A stretch of DNA of 64,000 nucleotides from Ideonella benzenivorans. GTDB lineage: Bacteria; Pseudomonadota; Gammaproteobacteria; Burkholderiales; Burkholderiaceae_C. Where the stretch lies: contig NZ_JAGWCB010000007.1 in NCBI RefSeq assembly GCF_020387415.1, forward strand, positions 372,001 to 436,000, given 5' to 3'. Under the pieces are notes generated by a model. The model saw only the letters and a list, made by a program, of their open reading frames with translations, did no database searches and had not been told where the DNA came from. Shown here one piece after another: positions 61,830 to 64,000 of the stretch (its first letter is position 1; each line of letters begins with the position of its first letter). Position numbers and translations under genes: made by a program.

Positions 61830-64000
61830 ATGCAGTACGGAAAAGCAGGGCAGAATGCCGCCCCCACGCGGTCCCATCGCGTCGGCACCATTGGTTCTCT
61901 GCTGGCGGTGGCGCAGCTGCTGGCGGCCTGCGGCGGCGGTGGTGCTTCCACAGATCCGGCGCCCGTGACCCCCGCGCCGGCACCTGCACCGGCCCCCGCG
62001 CAGGATCCCGTTCTTGAGCTGCCCCCTGCAGCGCCTGCACCCTCGCTGCCCAGCACACCCGACTCGCAGCGCTTGCCGTCCCCACCTGCCCAGTTGCAGC
62101 TGCCCGTGGGCGTCGACACCAGCCAGCCGGGCGTGGCCGTGCGGCCACTGGCTGCGACCTCGTCGGCCACCGCCAACGCCACCAACACGGCGTCGAAGGC
62201 GGTTGATGGTGACGGCGCGACCCGCTGGGAAAGTGCCTACACCGACGATGCCTGGATCCAATTCGACTTCGGTGCCAAGACACAGCTCGGCGCCATGAAG
62301 CTGGTCTGGGAAAACGCATACGGCAAGGAGTATGTGATCGAGGTTTCCGACGACGGTGCGACCTGGTATCAGCTGCGCTATGTCATCGGCGGGCAGGGCG
62401 GCACGCAGGAGTTTTTCAATCTCAATGCCAATGTCCGTTATGTGCGTCTGCAGGGCGTGGCCCGCGGCACCCAATATGGGTATTCGCTGTTCGAGGTGAG
62501 CTTCGCCTCTCCGGGCAGCGACAACTCGATCGGCCGGGCGGTCACCTCGGCCGCGCCATTTCCACCCAACGGCGGCGCACTGGCGTCGCCCGCCCCTGCG
62601 CCCGCGCTGGAAACCACCCAGTTCCAGTTGGCCGATGGCACGCTGGTGACCCGCTTCGGCTTCGTGGGCCGCTCGCGCCATGGGCGCGAACGCGGCGAAG
62701 ACTGGAACGAGATCGGCTTCGGCCCCAACGACACCGTGGACAGCGCGGGCCGCCCCCAGGACAAGGGACCTGGCGCCTACCTCAACTTCGTCGCCAACTA
62801 CTTCAAGAACCGCACCTGGGGCGTGGAGATCATCGACAACAGCCAGGTGGCTGGCGTCACGGCACCCCGCCTGATCGTCAACCAGTACTACCAGCAGGCG
62901 CAAAGAGGGGGCGGGCAGTCCTTCGTCCGCCGCTTCGACGATCCGCACGTCACCGGCTACGGCTGGATGAGCCCGGGCACCTTGCTGGACAACAGCACCT
63001 ACACGGCGGGCTTCAACGACATCGCGGCCTGCCCCGTGGTGCCCAAGCCGCCCGACGGTGCCCTGCTCAAGCCCAGCAGCGGCTACAACGGCATCGTGGG
63101 GGCCAACGATGGCTGCAGCGTCGTGTTCGACACCTACCCGGGGCATGCGGACCTGTCGCCTAACGGCGATGGCGTGATGGTGCCCAACGGCAGCACCGTG
63201 CCGGCGCGTTCGCTGCGCCAGGGCGATGTCATCGAGTTCACCGGCTCCTTCTTCTCCACCCGCGCCGCCATGGACGCCATCGGCGACAGCGGCGCCTTCC
63301 GCTACTACACCAACGAGCTGACCTACGTCGTCGGCGCGGGCCTGCGGCCCTCGTATGGCGTGCAGCCTCGGCTGATGAACGCGCCCCTGCCGCCCGAGAC
63401 CCTGCAGGGCGGCCTGGGCTCGGTGTCCTACGACTACGCCGACAACGCCACCTTCATGTTCCAGCAGCCGTACAACAACATCGGCATGCAGAACATGCAG
63501 CGCTTCGTCGAAGGCCGCCGCTGGGTTCACACCAACATGTGGACAGGCGACCACAACGAACCTGGCAACGACCGCAACGAGGCCGCCGTCCGGCTGCAGG
63601 GGCCACGCTTCAACCAGTCCTCCTGCTTCGGCTGCCACATCAACAATGGGCGCAGCGCGGCCCCCAGCGTCGTCAACCAGCTGCTGGACACCATGGCCGT
63701 GCGCACTGCCATGGTCGGCACCGATGGCCAGCAGCGGCCCGACCCGGTCTACGGCCTGGCCGTGCAGATGCACGCCCGCTCGGCCACCACCGGCGCGCTG
63801 CAGGACTGGGGCACCGGCGTGCGCGTGGCCGGCTTCGACACCCGGACCGTCACGCTGGCCGATGGCACCGTGGTCGAGCTTTCCAAGCCACGGATCGCCT
63901 TCGACGGCGTGACGCCCGAGGTGTATTCGCTGCGCAGCGCGCAGCCGATGATCGGCATGGGCCTGCTCGAGGCCGTGCCCGATGCCGACATCCTGGCCCG
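61830..64000 (+). CDS. Discoidin-like domain, di-haem oxidoreductase-like lipoprotein, 3' incomplete
   Basis: At least 723 residues, running off the window. A lipobox ends LLAAC with C34, followed by a proline-rich linker. Residues about 105-235 resemble a discoidin/F5-8C sugar-binding domain (ATNTASKAVDGDGATRWES in part, then YGKEYVIEVSDDGATWYQLR). A beta-rich middle part follows. CFGCH at 599-603 is a haem-binding motif. The run FNQSSCFGCHINNGRSAAP and the later MIGMGLLEAVPDADIL match DUF1111 di-haem oxidoreductases. It probably works as a secreted redox enzyme anchored in the outer envelope. The start ATG is weakly supported. Confidence 0.82.
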   Translation, partial: MQYGKAGQNAAPTRSHRVGTIGSLLAVAQLLAACGGGGASTDPAPVTPAPAPAPAPAQDPVLELPPAAPAPSLPSTPDSQRLPSPPAQLQLPVGVDTSQPGVAVRPLAATSSATANATNTASKAVDGDGATRWESAYTDDAWIQFDFGAKTQLGAMKLVWENAYGKEYVIEVSDDGATWYQLRYVIGGQGGTQEFFNLNANVRYVRLQGVARGTQYGYSLFEVSFASPGSDNSIGRAVTSAAPFPPNGGALASPAPAPALETTQFQLADGTLVTRFGFVGRSRHGRERGEDWNEIGFGPNDTVDSAGRPQDKGPGAYLNFVANYFKNRTWGVEIIDNSQVAGVTAPRLIVNQYYQQAQRGGGQSFVRRFDDPHVTGYGWMSPGTLLDNSTYTAGFNDIAACPVVPKPPDGALLKPSSGYNGIVGANDGCSVVFDTYPGHADLSPNGDGVMVPNGSTVPARSLRQGDVIEFTGSFFSTRAAMDAIGDSGAFRYYTNELTYVVGAGLRPSYGVQPRLMNAPLPPETLQGGLGSVSYDYADNATFMFQQPYNNIGMQNMQRFVEGRRWVHTNMWTGDHNEPGNDRNEAAVRLQGPRFNQSSCFGCHINNGRSAAPSVVNQLLDTMAVRTAMVGTDGQQRPDPVYGLAVQMHARSATTGALQDWGTGVRVAGFDTRTVTLADGTVVELSKPRIAFDGVTPEVYSLRSAQPMIGMGLLEAVPDADILA

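Noticed and set aside
61791-63773. A 660-codon minus-strand open frame opposite the haem lipoprotein
   Set aside because: The plus frame has a lipobox, CFGCH and DUF1111-like motifs; the minus frame has none.

Overview
The window is very GC-rich, and its coding regions, mostly with strong G/C third positions, are typical of a betaproteobacterium of the order Burkholderiales. The support for this is a fused isobutyryl-CoA mutase (IcmF) beside AcuI, an acyl-CoA dehydrogenase and a 3-hydroxyacyl-CoA dehydrogenase, together with NodT-type outer-membrane lipoproteins, a Nit1-type nitrilase cluster and dmeRF. The genus cannot be fixed from sequence reading alone. I see no rRNA, tRNA, CRISPR array, insertion sequence, phage or replication origin. 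The window reads as ordinary chromosome with several accessory islands.

Layout. 1-4.3 kb: the start of a LysR regulator, a divergent zinc-free quinone oxidoreductase with an NTF2-like protein, and a PAS-GGDEF-EAL signalling protein. 4.36-12 kb: a seven-gene minus-strand Nit1/nitrogen-starvation cluster (Sll0783-like protein, nitrilase, radical SAM, GNAT, AIR-synthase-like, glycosyltransferase, MSMEG_0570-like), divergent from a MocR/GntR regulator, with four GATCAAY direct repeats between them. 12-14.7 kb: dmeRF (Ni/Co efflux) with an ATA-G6-TAT operator, then a fluoride riboswitch with crcB and a DUF190 gene. 14.77-17.84 kb: a 1023-residue protein that combines two SUKH (Smi1/Knr4)-like domains, a degenerate P-loop NTPase and C-terminal pentapeptide repeats. 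I consider it the best candidate for an undescribed system. 18-27 kb: an acyl-CoA/B12 metabolism block (acuI, cobalamin-binding protein, acyl-CoA dehydrogenase, hydroxyacyl-CoA dehydrogenase, icmF). 27-29.6 kb: an AraC regulator translationally coupled to a FetAB-type metal exporter.

29.7-41.6 kb holds a long minus-strand exporter operon. In order of transcription it has an orphan response regulator, a small membrane protein, an outer-membrane factor, an adaptor and RND pump, a response regulator and kinase, then a MacAB-like adaptor, ATPase and permease. Most junctions are 4-bp ATGA overlaps, so two exporters probably share one outer-membrane channel and one signalling module. 42.6-44.1 kb: a MbcA/ParS-RES toxin-antitoxin pair behind a near-consensus promoter with a dyad operator, then a tiny basic protein with its own terminator. 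44.1-51.4 kb: TerC with a divergent LysR regulator, an HPF-like protein and a Bax1-I protein, a nitronate monooxygenase-like enzyme with a divergent TetR regulator, a small lipoprotein and an OmpR/EnvZ pair. 51.5-56.5 kb: an EF-hand protein and a second tripartite exporter of DevBCA-NodT type. 56.5-64 kb: two SDR enzymes, a GGDEF cyclase, panD with an M14 peptidase-like gene, and an unfinished lipoprotein with a discoidin-like domain joined to a haem-bearing di-haem oxidoreductase (DUF1111-like) region.

All function calls come from reading motifs and recalling families. No database search was run.
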